A stretch of 15,444 bases of DNA, taken from NCBI GenBank assembly GCA_003242675.1, contig QGVE01000055.1, forward strand, positions 1 to 15,444. The letters are read 5' to 3'. Origin of the DNA: Bacillota bacterium. Lineage in GTDB: Bacteria; Bacillota_E; Symbiobacteriia; Symbiobacteriales; Symbiobacteriaceae. A program made the position numbers and the translations under genes. The notes under the pieces are model-generated. The model was given only the letters and a program-made list of their open reading frames with translations, was not told where the DNA came from and ran no database searches. Each line of letters begins with the position of its first letter. Position 1 is the stretch's first letter. Shown here piece after piece: positions 1-6,746 of the stretch.

Positions 1-363
1 CGGCGCCGCGGCCGGGTCGGGGCCGGTTTCGGGCTCCGGCCCGGGTTCGGCGCCCTGGTCGGGTTCCGGGATCACCCCGGATCCGCCGCCCGGGCCGGGT
101 ACAGGCGCAGGCTTGCCCTCGGCCGCGGAGCCCGACGCAGCCGCCCCTCCGGGTCCCGCCGCGGCGGGCACGGTGGCCCCCTGCCGGGCCCAGAGCCCCG
201 CCGCCAGGACCACCAGCAGCCCGAGCAGGAGGGGAAGAATCGGCGCAATCCAGTCCGCCGGCGGCGCGCCCCGGCCCCGCCCCGCGCGTGAGCGGGCGCT
301 CCGCCGCGCGCGGGCGCCCGTCCGCCCACGGCCGGAAGGCCGCTGCTTGCTACTGGAGCTCAG
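1..363 (-). CDS. Membrane-anchored Pro/Glu/Gly-rich protein, N-terminal part, cut by the window edge
   Basis: No family is recognised. The frame is open from after a TGA at 372-370 to the left edge (121 codons), with G/C at nearly every third position. It encodes about 35 Arg/Ser/Gly-rich residues, one hydrophobic segment at about residues 38-58 (starting DWIAPILPLLLG), then a linker rich in Pro, Gly, Glu and Ala (for example EPGPEPETGPDP). This suggests a single-pass protein, N-terminus inside, with a flexible outer linker leading to a domain outside the window. No in-frame ATG, GTG or TTG precedes the hydrophobic segment. The best start is a CTG at 363-361, 9 nt after a GGAGG lying inside the end of glmM, which gives a short overlap with glmM. 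Alternatives are an ATT start or a sequencing frameshift joining the GTG at 329. Coding status is fairly well supported; the start is uncertain. Confidence 0.58.
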   Translation of the reverse strand, partial: MSSSSKQRPSGRGRTGARARRSARSRAGRGRGAPPADWIAPILPLLLGLLVVLAAGLWARQGATVPAAAGPGGAAASGSAAEGKPAPVPGPGGGSGVIPEPDQGAEPGPEPETGPDPAAAP

Positions 364-1693
364 CGCGGATCACCTCCGCGATGGCCCCGGCCAGCTGCCG
401 GATGCGGGCCATGTCCGGGCCCTCCAGCATCACCCGGATGAGCGGCTCGGTGCCCGAGGCGCGCACCAAAACCCGCCCCTCGCCGGCCAGCTCCGCCTCG
501 GCCCGGGCGATCGCCTCCCGGATGGCCGGGTTCTCCTCCCAACCCTCCTTGCGGCCCACCCGCACGTTCTCCAGCCACTGGGGCAGCCGCTGCATGCGCC
601 CGGCCAGGGCGGAGAGCGGCTGCTTGGCGCGGGCGAGGATGGAGAGCAGCTGCACCGCCGTGAGGATCCCGTCGCCGGTGGTGGCCAGCGCACCGAAGAT
701 AACGTGGCCCGACTGCTCGCCGCCCAGGCCGTAACCGCCCTTCAGCATCTCCTCCAGCACGTAGCGGTCGCCGACCTTCGTGCGCACGAGCTTCAGCCCG
801 TGCGCGCGCAGGAAGAGCTCCAGCCCCATGTTGGACATGACGGTGGCCACGAGCGTGTCCTTCGGCAGCTGCCCCTTCTCCTTCAGGTCCAGCGCGCAGA
901 TCGCCATGATCTGGTCGCCGTCCACCAGCTCGCCCCGCTCGTCGACGGCGATGCAGCGGTCCGCGTCGCCGTCGTGCGCGATCCCCGCGTCCGCGCCGTA
1001 GGCCCGCACGGCCTCCTGGAGCGCCTCCGGGTGCGTCGAGCCGCAGCCGTCGTTGATGTTCAGGCCGTCGGGCGCCGTGTTCAGGGCGATCACCTCGGCG
1101 CCCAGCCGGCGCAGCACCTCCGGGGAGAGCCGGTACGCCGCGCCGTGGCCGCAGTCCACCACCACCTTCAGCCCGGTGAGGGGGCTGCCCGTGGAGACCA
1201 GGTGCTCCACGTAAGCCTCCACCGCCTCCGGGCTCTGGCGGATGGTGCCCAGGTCCGCCCCGGTGGGCCGCGGCATCGTGTCGGGCTTCGCCCTGACCAT
1301 CGCCTCCAGCTGGTCCTCGGCCTCGTCCGGCAGCTTGTACCCGTCGCCCGAGAAGAACTTGATGCCGTTGTCCGGCGCCGGGTTGTGCGAGGCCGAGATC
1401 ATCACGCCGAAGTCCGCCTTCAGGTGCGCCGTCACGTAGGCGACGCCGGGGGTGGTGATGACCCCGAGGTCGACGACGTCGCCGCCGGCGGAGCAGATCC
1501 CGGCGGAGAGCGCCGCGGCCAGCATCGGGCCCGAGCGGCGGGTGTCGCGGCCGATCACGCCCACCACGCGGCGGCCGGACCGCTCCCGCGCCAGGGTCGC
1601 CGCCGCCCGTCCCAGGGCGAAGGCGAGTTCCGGCGAGAGCGCCTCGCTGTTGGCGACGCCGCGGACTCCGTCGGTTCCAAACATCCTGGGCAT
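350..1693 (-). CDS. glmM: Phosphoglucosamine mutase GlmM
   Basis: GlmM interconverts glucosamine-6-phosphate and glucosamine-1-phosphate, the step before UDP-GlcNAc in peptidoglycan precursor synthesis, in the cytosol. The 447-aa product has the usual family length. Visible motifs are the N-terminal FGTDGVRG (5-12), the catalytic phosphoserine loop SASHNP (Ser102), the metal-binding DGDADR (Asp241, 243, 245), the sugar-binding GGEQSGH (324-330) and the phosphate-binding RASGTEP (411-417). The ATG at 1693 is chosen because AAGGGG lies about 8 nt upstream; an ATG three codons later also begins at the conserved FGTDG. It follows cdaR by 14 nt, the conserved cdaA-cdaR-glmM order. In Bacillus and Listeria relatives GlmM binds CdaA and lowers its activity, so co-expression fits a physical complex. 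Confidence 0.97.
   Translation of the reverse strand: MPRMFGTDGVRGVANSEALSPELAFALGRAAATLARERSGRRVVGVIGRDTRRSGPMLAAALSAGICSAGGDVVDLGVITTPGVAYVTAHLKADFGVMISASHNPAPDNGIKFFSGDGYKLPDEAEDQLEAMVRAKPDTMPRPTGADLGTIRQSPEAVEAYVEHLVSTGSPLTGLKVVVDCGHGAAYRLSPEVLRRLGAEVIALNTAPDGLNINDGCGSTHPEALQEAVRAYGADAGIAHDGDADRCIAVDERGELVDGDQIMAICALDLKEKGQLPKDTLVATVMSNMGLELFLRAHGLKLVRTKVGDRYVLEEMLKGGYGLGGEQSGHVIFGALATTGDGILTAVQLLSILARAKQPLSALAGRMQRLPQWLENVRVGRKEGWEENPAIREAIARAEAELAGEGRVLVRASGTEPLIRVMLEGPDMARIRQLAGAIAEVIRAELQ
369..377 (-). promoter_or_regulatory. Shine-Dalgarno inside the 3' end of glmM supporting a CTG start
   Basis: On the minus strand GGAGGTGAT lies within the last codons of glmM and ends 5 nt before the CTG at 363-361 (9 nt from GGAGG). 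It could drive translation of the downstream membrane protein. The same bases encode Ala-Glu-Val-Ile in GlmM, so a chance match is possible. Confidence 0.4.
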
Positions 1694-1707
1694 AGGTAAA
1701 CCCCTTT

Positions 1708-2982
1708 CTATTCGTTCTCGTTGGAAATAATGGTGACCTCGACGACGGCCGGGTCGATGGCGGCCTCGACGATCTCCGGCGGGTAGACCACCCGCACCGG
1801 CAGCCGGTGGGTGCCGGGTCCCAGCCCGGAGACGTCCACGTAGGCGATGACGGCGCTGGCATCCAGGGGGTGCACCAGCGTGTAGCGGCCCGTCAGCCTC
1901 ACCTGGACGGTCGGCTGGCTCAGGGTCACCTCCCACCCTGCGGGGGCGTTCTGCACGTTGATGGGCACCGCGCCGAACACCTTCTCCGCGCTGACCTCGC
2001 GGATCGTCACGCTGACCTCCACGGAGGTCTGCGCCAGGCTCGTGCCCGCCGGAGCGATCAGCCGCGCCACCGTGGTGAAGCTCTGCGTCTGCCCCGTGAG
2101 GTCGACGGGTTCGGCGAGCACCACCGACACCGGCGGCAGGCTGCCGTCCAGGGTGGCCGAGCGGATCGTGACCTCGGCCGGGTTGGCCGTCACCCCGACC
2201 AGCTCAAAGCCGGGCGGCAGCTCGCCGATGGTCTGGGGCAAGACCGTCACCCGCTTGCCCGGGGGCAGCTCCTCCCAGGTGATCTCCACCTCGGCGTAGT
2301 GCTCGGCCAGCTTCTCCACGGGCTGCATGACCGCGTCCACCAGCCGGACGGCCTTCTGCAGGCGCGTCTTGGTCTGGGCCAGCTTGCCGTTCTTCAGAGG
2401 CGGCTCCAGGTCCGAGCCCTGAAGCGCCACCACGGCGCTGCGCACCAGGCCCAGGTAGTCGGCGCGGCCCGAGACGAAGATCGTGCCGTTCACGGGGGTG
2501 GCGGTGTAGCGGAACTCCCGCTCGCCCACGGTCACGATGCCCGATTCGGGCGTGACCACGACGGGCACGGTCATCGTGCGGTTCTCGACCAGGGTCACGG
2601 TGACGGTCGCGGGGTTGGCCCGGTACTCCAGCTGCCCCTCGTAGCGGGGAGGACCGGCGACCTGCACCCGGACCTCCTGCGCCCGCCCCGGCTGCTGGAT
2701 GGTGCTGTAATCCACCCAGGCCCGGATGTCCTCGGGCTTCAGCGACGACACCAACAGGTTGGGGCCCGTGACCCGGACCTCGACCTCGGTCTCCAGGTCC
2801 CGCCGGCCCTCGTAGATCTCGTATTCCGGATGCGAGATCACTTCCAGCGGCACATCGAAGGTGACCGACGTCACCTTGTTGTAGTCCTGCACCACCATGA
2901 ACCAGAGCAGGATCGCGACGATGAGCGACAGCAGTTTCAGCCAGAAGTCCTGCCGCAAGAGCGCAAGCAACCGCCGGATCAT
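1708..2982 (-). CDS. cdaR: CdaR/YbbR-domain regulator of the c-di-AMP synthase
   Basis: CdaR is a membrane-anchored extracytoplasmic protein that modulates CdaA. The 424-aa product has one N-terminal transmembrane helix at about residues 14-31 (LKLLSLIVAILLWFMVV) after a short basic tail. Four YbbR-type beta repeats follow at about 42-132, 137-235, 243-327 and 337-420, each ending in an alternating pattern such as PATVTVTLV or PAVVEVTII. Four repeats is within the range known for the family. The ATG at 2982 overlaps the cdaA stop in an ATGA arrangement, so the two are likely translationally coupled. A weak GGGG lies about 8 nt upstream. The gene continues into glmM after 14 nt. Identity is firm from domain pattern plus context; its effect on CdaA here is inferred from the family. 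Confidence 0.94.
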   Translation of the reverse strand: MIRRLLALLRQDFWLKLLSLIVAILLWFMVVQDYNKVTSVTFDVPLEVISHPEYEIYEGRRDLETEVEVRVTGPNLLVSSLKPEDIRAWVDYSTIQQPGRAQEVRVQVAGPPRYEGQLEYRANPATVTVTLVENRTMTVPVVVTPESGIVTVGEREFRYTATPVNGTIFVSGRADYLGLVRSAVVALQGSDLEPPLKNGKLAQTKTRLQKAVRLVDAVMQPVEKLAEHYAEVEITWEELPPGKRVTVLPQTIGELPPGFELVGVTANPAEVTIRSATLDGSLPPVSVVLAEPVDLTGQTQSFTTVARLIAPAGTSLAQTSVEVSVTIREVSAEKVFGAVPINVQNAPAGWEVTLSQPTVQVRLTGRYTLVHPLDASAVIAYVDVSGLGPGTHRLPVRVVYPPEIVEAAIDPAVVEVTIISNENE

Positions 2983-3845
2983 GACGAGGCCCCCCAGTTA
3001 AAGAGGCTCCGCACCGGGCTGGGCCGCCTGTCCGCCTCCAGCAGCTTCAGCAGGAGCTCGCGGAGGGACTTCTCGTCCAGGTTCCGGGTGAGCTGGCGCT
3101 GGCACGCCACGGAGATGACGCCCGTCTCCTCCGACACGATCACCGCCACGCAGTCGCTCTGCTCGGTGATGCCGACCGCGGCCCGGTGGCGGGTGCCCAG
3201 CTCGTGCGGGAGGACGGTGGCCTCCGCCAGGGGCAGCCAGCAGGCGGCGGCCGCGACCCGATTCTGCCGGATGATGGCGGCGCCGTCGTGCAGCGGGGTC
3301 TTCTCGACGAAGAGGTTGACCAGCAGTTCGGCGGACACCAGCGCATCCAGCTTGATGCCGGAGTCGATGAACTCGTTCAGGCCGGTTTCCCGCTCAATGA
3401 CGATCAGGGCGCCCGTCTTCGTGCGCCCGAGGATCTCGGCGGCGCGCACGATCTGGTCGATCGTGCGCGTCCTTTCCTCCTCGCCGAACTCATCCGCCCG
3501 AAAACTGGCCTTGATCAGCCGGCCCCGGCCGAGGTGTTCCAGGGCCCGGCGGAGCTCCGGTTGGAAGATGATGGGCAGGGCGACGGACGCGGCGATGAAG
3601 ACGTTTTGGAGGATGAACTGGATGGTGTAGAAGCGCAGCGCCTCCGCCACCTGGAGTGCGACCACCAGGATGATGACGCCGTTGATCAGGGGAACCGCGC
3701 GGGTGCCGCGGATCAGCGAAAAAAGTTTATAAAAAAGATATGCGACCAGGCTAATGTCCAGCACCGTGCGGAAGACGTCCCACAGCGACCGCACGCCCAG
3801 GCCGGCAAAGAAGTGGACGAATGTGGTGAGGTCTACCGGAGCCAC
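2979..3845 (-). CDS. cdaA: Diadenylate cyclase CdaA (c-di-AMP synthase)
   Basis: CdaA condenses two ATP into cyclic di-AMP, which controls potassium and osmolyte transport and wall homeostasis. The 288-aa product has three predicted transmembrane helices (about 24-45, 50-70 and 73-94), the conserved FQPELRRALEHLGRG linker (94-108) and a cytosolic DAC domain. The ATP-binding DGA motif lies in PLHDGA (184-189) and RHR in GTRHRAAVG (217-225), both intact, so the enzyme should be active. The start is a GTG at 3845, just after an in-frame TAG at 3878-3876. Its Shine-Dalgarno is poor: GAGGGG abuts the codon and AGGGG lies 13 nt away. An internal GTG at residue 18 would align better with the Bacillus subtilis N-terminus, so the first 17 residues are uncertain. 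It heads the cdaA-cdaR-glmM unit. Confidence 0.95.
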   Translation of the reverse strand: MAPVDLTTFVHFFAGLGVRSLWDVFRTVLDISLVAYLFYKLFSLIRGTRAVPLINGVIILVVALQVAEALRFYTIQFILQNVFIAASVALPIIFQPELRRALEHLGRGRLIKASFRADEFGEEERTRTIDQIVRAAEILGRTKTGALIVIERETGLNEFIDSGIKLDALVSAELLVNLFVEKTPLHDGAAIIRQNRVAAAACWLPLAEATVLPHELGTRHRAAVGITEQSDCVAVIVSEETGVISVACQRQLTRNLDEKSLRELLLKLLEADRRPSPVRSLFNWGASS

Positions 3846-3877
3846 CCCCTCGCGGGAACCCCTGCATCTTCCTCTCT

Positions 3878-3906
3878 ATGATAGCATGCGGCAATCGATC
3901 TCACTA
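3878..3906 (-). promoter_or_regulatory. Candidate housekeeping promoter for cdaA-cdaR-glmM
   Basis: On the minus strand the -10 TATCAT (3883-3878) is preceded by TGC, giving an extended -10 TGCTATCAT. A weak -35 TAGTGA lies at 3906-3901 with a 17-bp spacer. This would start RNA near 3871, about 26 nt before the cdaA GTG. It sits downstream of the candidate rex terminator, consistent with a separate transcription unit. Motif match only. Confidence 0.4.
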
Positions 3907-3926
3907 TTGGACGAACAGGCCCATAG

Positions 3927-3958
3927 AAAAGTTCGGGCGGCGCCCCACCGGGGACGCC
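3927..3958 (-). terminator. Candidate intrinsic terminator after rex
   Basis: Fifteen nt after the rex stop, reading minus, GGCG-T-CCCC pairs with GGGG-CGCC (3958-3939), with a single-base bulge and a GGT loop. CTTTTCT follows 7-8 nt later. The T-run is short and somewhat distant, so this is a weak to moderate terminator and read-through into cdaA is possible. Confidence 0.42.
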
Positions 3959-3973
3959 GTCCTCTCTCCCGCA

Positions 3974-4621
3974 TCACGGATCCTCCGCCGCGTCGTCCTC
4001 GCTCGCCGTGGTATAGTAGGCCAGGCTCTGCAGCTCGATCGTCAGGTCGATGTTCTGGACGAACACGCCCTCCACGTCCAGCTTGGCCGGCGCAAAGTTG
4101 AGGATGGCCTCCACGCCGCCCGCCTTCAAGAGCTCCGCCGTCTGCTGGGCCGCGGACGCCGGCACGGTGAGAATGCCGATCTTCACGCCCTGCTGCCGGC
4201 AGGTCTCCACCAGCTCCGACACGTGCTGGACCCGGACGCCCATGATCTCCTGCCCCACCTTCTCCGGATCCACGTCGAAGATCGCGGAGATGACGATGTC
4301 CATGTGCTGGGTGAGGGAGTACCGGGCGAGGGCGTAGCCCAGGTGACCGAAGCCGACGAGTGCGGCCTTCACGCCCCGGTGCAGGCCGAGGATGCGCGCG
4401 ATCCGGCGGCTGAGCATGGCGGTGTCATAGCCCACCCCGCGGGTTCCGAAGGCGCCGAAGTAGGCGAGGTCCTTGCGGATCTGCTCCGGGGAGAACCCGG
4501 TCTTTTCGGCCAGCTCTGCCGATGAGACGATGGGCACATCAGCGGCGGCCAGATCTCTGACGACCCGCAGGTACACGGGCAATCGCCGGATGGCGGCATC
4601 AGGAATATTGGTCCGTCGCAT
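3974..4621 (-). CDS. rex: Redox-sensing transcriptional repressor Rex
   Basis: Rex senses the NADH/NAD+ ratio: it binds operators when NADH is low and releases when NADH rises, controlling fermentation and respiration genes. The 215-aa product is of family length. It has the winged-helix N-domain beginning IPDAAIRRLPVYLR (6-19), the recognition region SPEQIRKDLAYFGAFG (44-59) with the RGVGY signature (61-65), a Rossmann dinucleotide-binding loop VGFGHLG (89-95), and the C-terminal swapped helix after NIDLTIELQSLAYY. The ATG at 4621 has AGGGGG 7 nt upstream. It follows the polyprenyl diphosphate synthase gene by 39 nt and is probably co-transcribed with it from the promoter at 5744-5771. No canonical TTGTGA-N6-TCACAA operator was found near it. 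Confidence 0.96.
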   Translation of the reverse strand: MRRTNIPDAAIRRLPVYLRVVRDLAAADVPIVSSAELAEKTGFSPEQIRKDLAYFGAFGTRGVGYDTAMLSRRIARILGLHRGVKAALVGFGHLGYALARYSLTQHMDIVISAIFDVDPEKVGQEIMGVRVQHVSELVETCRQQGVKIGILTVPASAAQQTAELLKAGGVEAILNFAPAKLDVEGVFVQNIDLTIELQSLAYYTTASEDDAAEDP

Positions 4622-4637
4622 GCATCAGCCCCCTGAT

Positions 4638-4652
4638 TCGCAAGTATCGCAA
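4638..4652. repeat. Direct repeat TCGCAA-gta-TCGCAA upstream of rex
   Basis: Two TCGCAA hexamers with a 9-bp period lie 17 nt before the rex start, between it and the preceding stop codon. The hexamer resembles half of a Rex operator (TTCACAA) but the copies are direct rather than inverted. A third TCGCAA forms the -35 of the promoter at 5766-5771. It may be chance; the function is unknown. Confidence 0.3.
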
Positions 4653-4660
4653 CCGGAGGG

Positions 4661-5656
4661 TCAGAAGTTCCGGTTGATCACGAATTCGGCCAGCGTCTTC
4701 AGGGCCGGCCGGCTCGCCAGGGTCGGCACCTGGTCCAGGGCCCGCACGGCCCGGTCGATGTGCTCGCGCGCCTTCTGGCGGGCATAATCGAAGGAGCCGG
4801 CCTCCCTCAGGATCTCCTTGACGCGCGCGACGGCCCCGTCGTCGATCGACCGGCTCAGGATCAGGTCCCGCAGCTCGGCCCGGCGCGGAGCGTGCTTCAG
4901 GGCGTGGATCACGGGCAGCGTGAGGATGCCGATCTTGAGGTCGCCGCAGACGGGCTTGCCCAGCGTCTCCTCGTCGCCGAAGAAGTCCAGGAGGTCGTCG
5001 GCGATCTGGAAGCTGAGCCCCACGCCCATCCCGTAGTCGTAGACGGCCTGCACCTGCTCCTCCGTCGCCCCGGCCATGAGCGCCCCCAGGCGGCAGGCCT
5101 CGGCGATCAGGTAGCCCGTCTTCCGGGCGATGCGCAGGTAATAGTCCTCCTCGGTCTGCTCCACGTCGAAGTAGGAAGCCATCTGCGCCAGCTCCCCCTG
5201 GCTCATCTCCCGGACGACCTCGGACATGAGCCGGACGACGCGGTTGTTGCCGGTGTCGGCCAGCAGGGTGAACGCCTTGGCGAAGAGGTAGTCGCCCATC
5301 AGCACCGACACCTGGTTGTTCCAGAGCGCGTTGACGGTCGGTCGCCCGCGGCGCAGGTCGGCGTTGTCCACCACGTCGTCGTGGACCAGGGTGGCCATGT
5401 GAATGAGTTCGACCGCCACCGCCACGTCGATGACCTGTTCGAGCCGGGCCCCGGGGAAACGGCTGGCCAGGATCACCAGCGCGGGGCGGATGCGCTTTCC
5501 GCCCGACCGCAGGAGATGGGTCGACACCTCTTCCAGCATCGTCTCCCGCGTCGAGAGCGCCGCTTCAATCGCGGCCTCCACCTGCCGCAGGTCGTCGGCG
5601 ATGGACGAAAAGACGTCGAGCGGCCTCACGTTACCGGCGAGCGGTTGCGAGCTCAC
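4661..5656 (-). CDS. hepT: Long-chain polyprenyl diphosphate synthase, heptaprenyl synthase component II type
   Basis: This trans-isoprenyl diphosphate synthase adds isopentenyl diphosphate units to an allylic primer, giving a side chain for menaquinone or a related lipid. Numbered from the GTG at 5656 (331 aa), it has GGKRIRP (52-58), the first Asp-rich motif HDDVVDNADLRRG with DDVVD at 93-97, and the second Asp-rich motif ADDLLDFFGD with DDLLD at 220-224, so both Mg-diphosphate sites are present. The family is about 320-330 aa. I chose GTG 5656 because AGGTGA precedes it by 7 nt from AGG. An upstream in-frame ATG at 5722 would add 22 residues but lacks a Shine-Dalgarno and lies only about 15 nt from the predicted transcription start. 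Chain length cannot be read reliably. No hepS partner is in the window, so a homomeric enzyme is possible. Confidence 0.9.
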   Translation of the reverse strand: MSSQPLAGNVRPLDVFSSIADDLRQVEAAIEAALSTRETMLEEVSTHLLRSGGKRIRPALVILASRFPGARLEQVIDVAVAVELIHMATLVHDDVVDNADLRRGRPTVNALWNNQVSVLMGDYLFAKAFTLLADTGNNRVVRLMSEVVREMSQGELAQMASYFDVEQTEEDYYLRIARKTGYLIAEACRLGALMAGATEEQVQAVYDYGMGVGLSFQIADDLLDFFGDEETLGKPVCGDLKIGILTLPVIHALKHAPRRAELRDLILSRSIDDGAVARVKEILREAGSFDYARQKAREHIDRAVRALDQVPTLASRPALKTLAEFVINRNF

Positions 5657-5743
5657 CTGATCACCTGCTCTTTCCCAAGGTAGAACGGGCCTGGTCCGAA
5701 AGGAGGAGCCGGCCGCGTACATCGGGCTTGTGACACCATTCCT

Positions 5744-5771
5744 ATTGTACCATGACGATGGTCAATCGCAA
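5744..5771 (-). promoter_or_regulatory. Sigma-A-like promoter for the polyprenyl synthase-rex unit
   Basis: On the minus strand the -35 TTGCGA (5771-5766) and -10 TACAAT (5749-5744) are separated by 16 bp. RNA would start near 5737, giving an approximately 80-nt leader to the GTG at 5656. It is the best housekeeping-type promoter in the window and sits in an A/T-richer island between whiA and the synthase gene. Confidence 0.62.
5745..5765. promoter_or_regulatory. Imperfect palindrome filling the promoter spacer, possible operator
   Basis: The 21-bp sequence TTGTACCAT-gacg-ATGGTCAA has perfect inner arms ACCAT/ATGGT and matching outer TT/AA. It overlaps the -10 and fills the spacer up to the -35, the classic position for a repressor site. 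The regulator is unknown; it does not match the Rex consensus. Pattern only. Confidence 0.33.
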
Positions 5772-5795
5772 ACTGTAAAGGCTAAGCACTCCGCC

Positions 5796-6743
5796 TCATT
5801 CCAGCGACTCGGCGAGGGCCATGAGCTGCCGCATGCGGTGCGCCGCCCCCGACTTGCTGACCGGCGGCCGGCACAGCTCCCCCAGCTCCTTCAGGCTTGC
5901 GTCCGGGTAGGCCAGCCGGAGGGCGGCCAGCTCCCGGAGCGCGGGCGAGACCCGCTCCAGGGCCCCGGACGCTTTCAGCCGCTCGATGGCCTCCACCTGG
6001 CGGGCCGCCGCATCCGCCTGCTTGGTCATGTTGGCGACCTCGGCGTTGACCTGCCGGTTGACCTGGTTCTTCATCTCCTTGATCACGCGCACCTCTTCGT
6101 AGCGCAGGAGCGCCTGGTGCGCGCCGATCAGCCCCAGGAAGCGGATGATCTGGTCGGCCTCCTTGACGTAGAGCACCAGGGATCCCCGGCGGGCGACCAT
6201 GCGCGCGGCGATGCCGCAGGCGAACAGCATCTGCCCCAGGGCATCGGCCACCTCCGTGGCCGTCGTGCTCATCTCCAGGTGGTGCTGCTTCTCCGGCGCC
6301 GCCACCCATCCGCTGCCCAGGAACGTGCCGCGCAGGAACGCCCGCATGCAGTGGTCATGGGCCAGTTCCGGCGGCTCCGCCCACTCGGCGGGCCGCCCCT
6401 CCCCGTCGAGGAAGCCCGCCAGCCGCAGCAGCTCCAGGGCCCCCGGCTGGTGCGGGATGTGGACCCGGTACACGAGGTTCTTGCGCAGCTTGCGGCGCCG
6501 CATCACCATGACCTCGTACTTCACCGCCGGCGCGACGGCCTTCAGCAGCCGGATCACCTTCCGGGAGACCGGGGCCGAGTCGGTGGAGAGGGTGAGGGCG
6601 ATCCGCCCCCGCCCCAGCAGCTCCACGGTGCCCAGGGCGCGCACCAGCCCCGCCAGCTCCATCCGCCGGCAGCACGGCAGATCCGGCGTCACCAGCGCCA
6701 GCTCCGCCTTGACCATCGCCGAGAACGAGCGATCCTCCCACAA
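5796..6743 (-). CDS. whiA: WhiA sporulation/cell-division regulator
   Basis: WhiA is a conserved Gram-positive DNA-binding protein fusing a catalytically dead LAGLIDADG homing-endonuclease fold to a C-terminal helix-turn-helix. It governs sporulation septation in Streptomyces and affects division and chromosome segregation in Bacillus. The 315-aa product shows the start pattern SFSAMVKAEL (6-15), CCRRMELAGLVRA near residue 24, the degenerate endonuclease core RAFLRGTFLGSGWV, and the C-terminal region beginning LAALRLAYPDASLKELGEL. The start is a TTG at 6743 with GGAGG exactly 8 nt upstream; the next ATG, nine codons in, would remove the conserved start. It lies 3 nt after the aldolase-fusion stop and ends the rapZ-yvcK cluster. 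No crh (HPr-like) gene follows, unlike Bacillus. Confidence 0.95.
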   Translation of the reverse strand: MWEDRSFSAMVKAELALVTPDLPCCRRMELAGLVRALGTVELLGRGRIALTLSTDSAPVSRKVIRLLKAVAPAVKYEVMVMRRRKLRKNLVYRVHIPHQPGALELLRLAGFLDGEGRPAEWAEPPELAHDHCMRAFLRGTFLGSGWVAAPEKQHHLEMSTTATEVADALGQMLFACGIAARMVARRGSLVLYVKEADQIIRFLGLIGAHQALLRYEEVRVIKEMKNQVNRQVNAEVANMTKQADAAARQVEAIERLKASGALERVSPALRELAALRLAYPDASLKELGELCRPPVSKSGAAHRMRQLMALAESLE

Positions 6744-6746
6744 CGC

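Noticed and set aside
72..329. 85-codon minus-strand frame starting at GTG 329
   Set aside because: The product is Arg/Gly/Pro-rich without a membrane helix. The neighbouring frame over the same bases has the coherent helix-plus-linker design and runs on past the edge.
1..349. glmS ribozyme or a glmS gene after glmM
   Set aside because: No GlmS coding signature or ribozyme-like core was seen. The stretch is better explained by the membrane-anchored protein.
113..3630. Long plus-strand open frames opposite glmM, cdaR and cdaA
   Set aside because: They are antisense by-products of high G+C. The minus-strand genes have complete conserved motifs.
5723..5795. Canonical Rex operator in the synthase-rex promoter
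   Set aside because: TTGTGA occurs near 5728 but lacks the inverted TCACAA partner at the right spacing.
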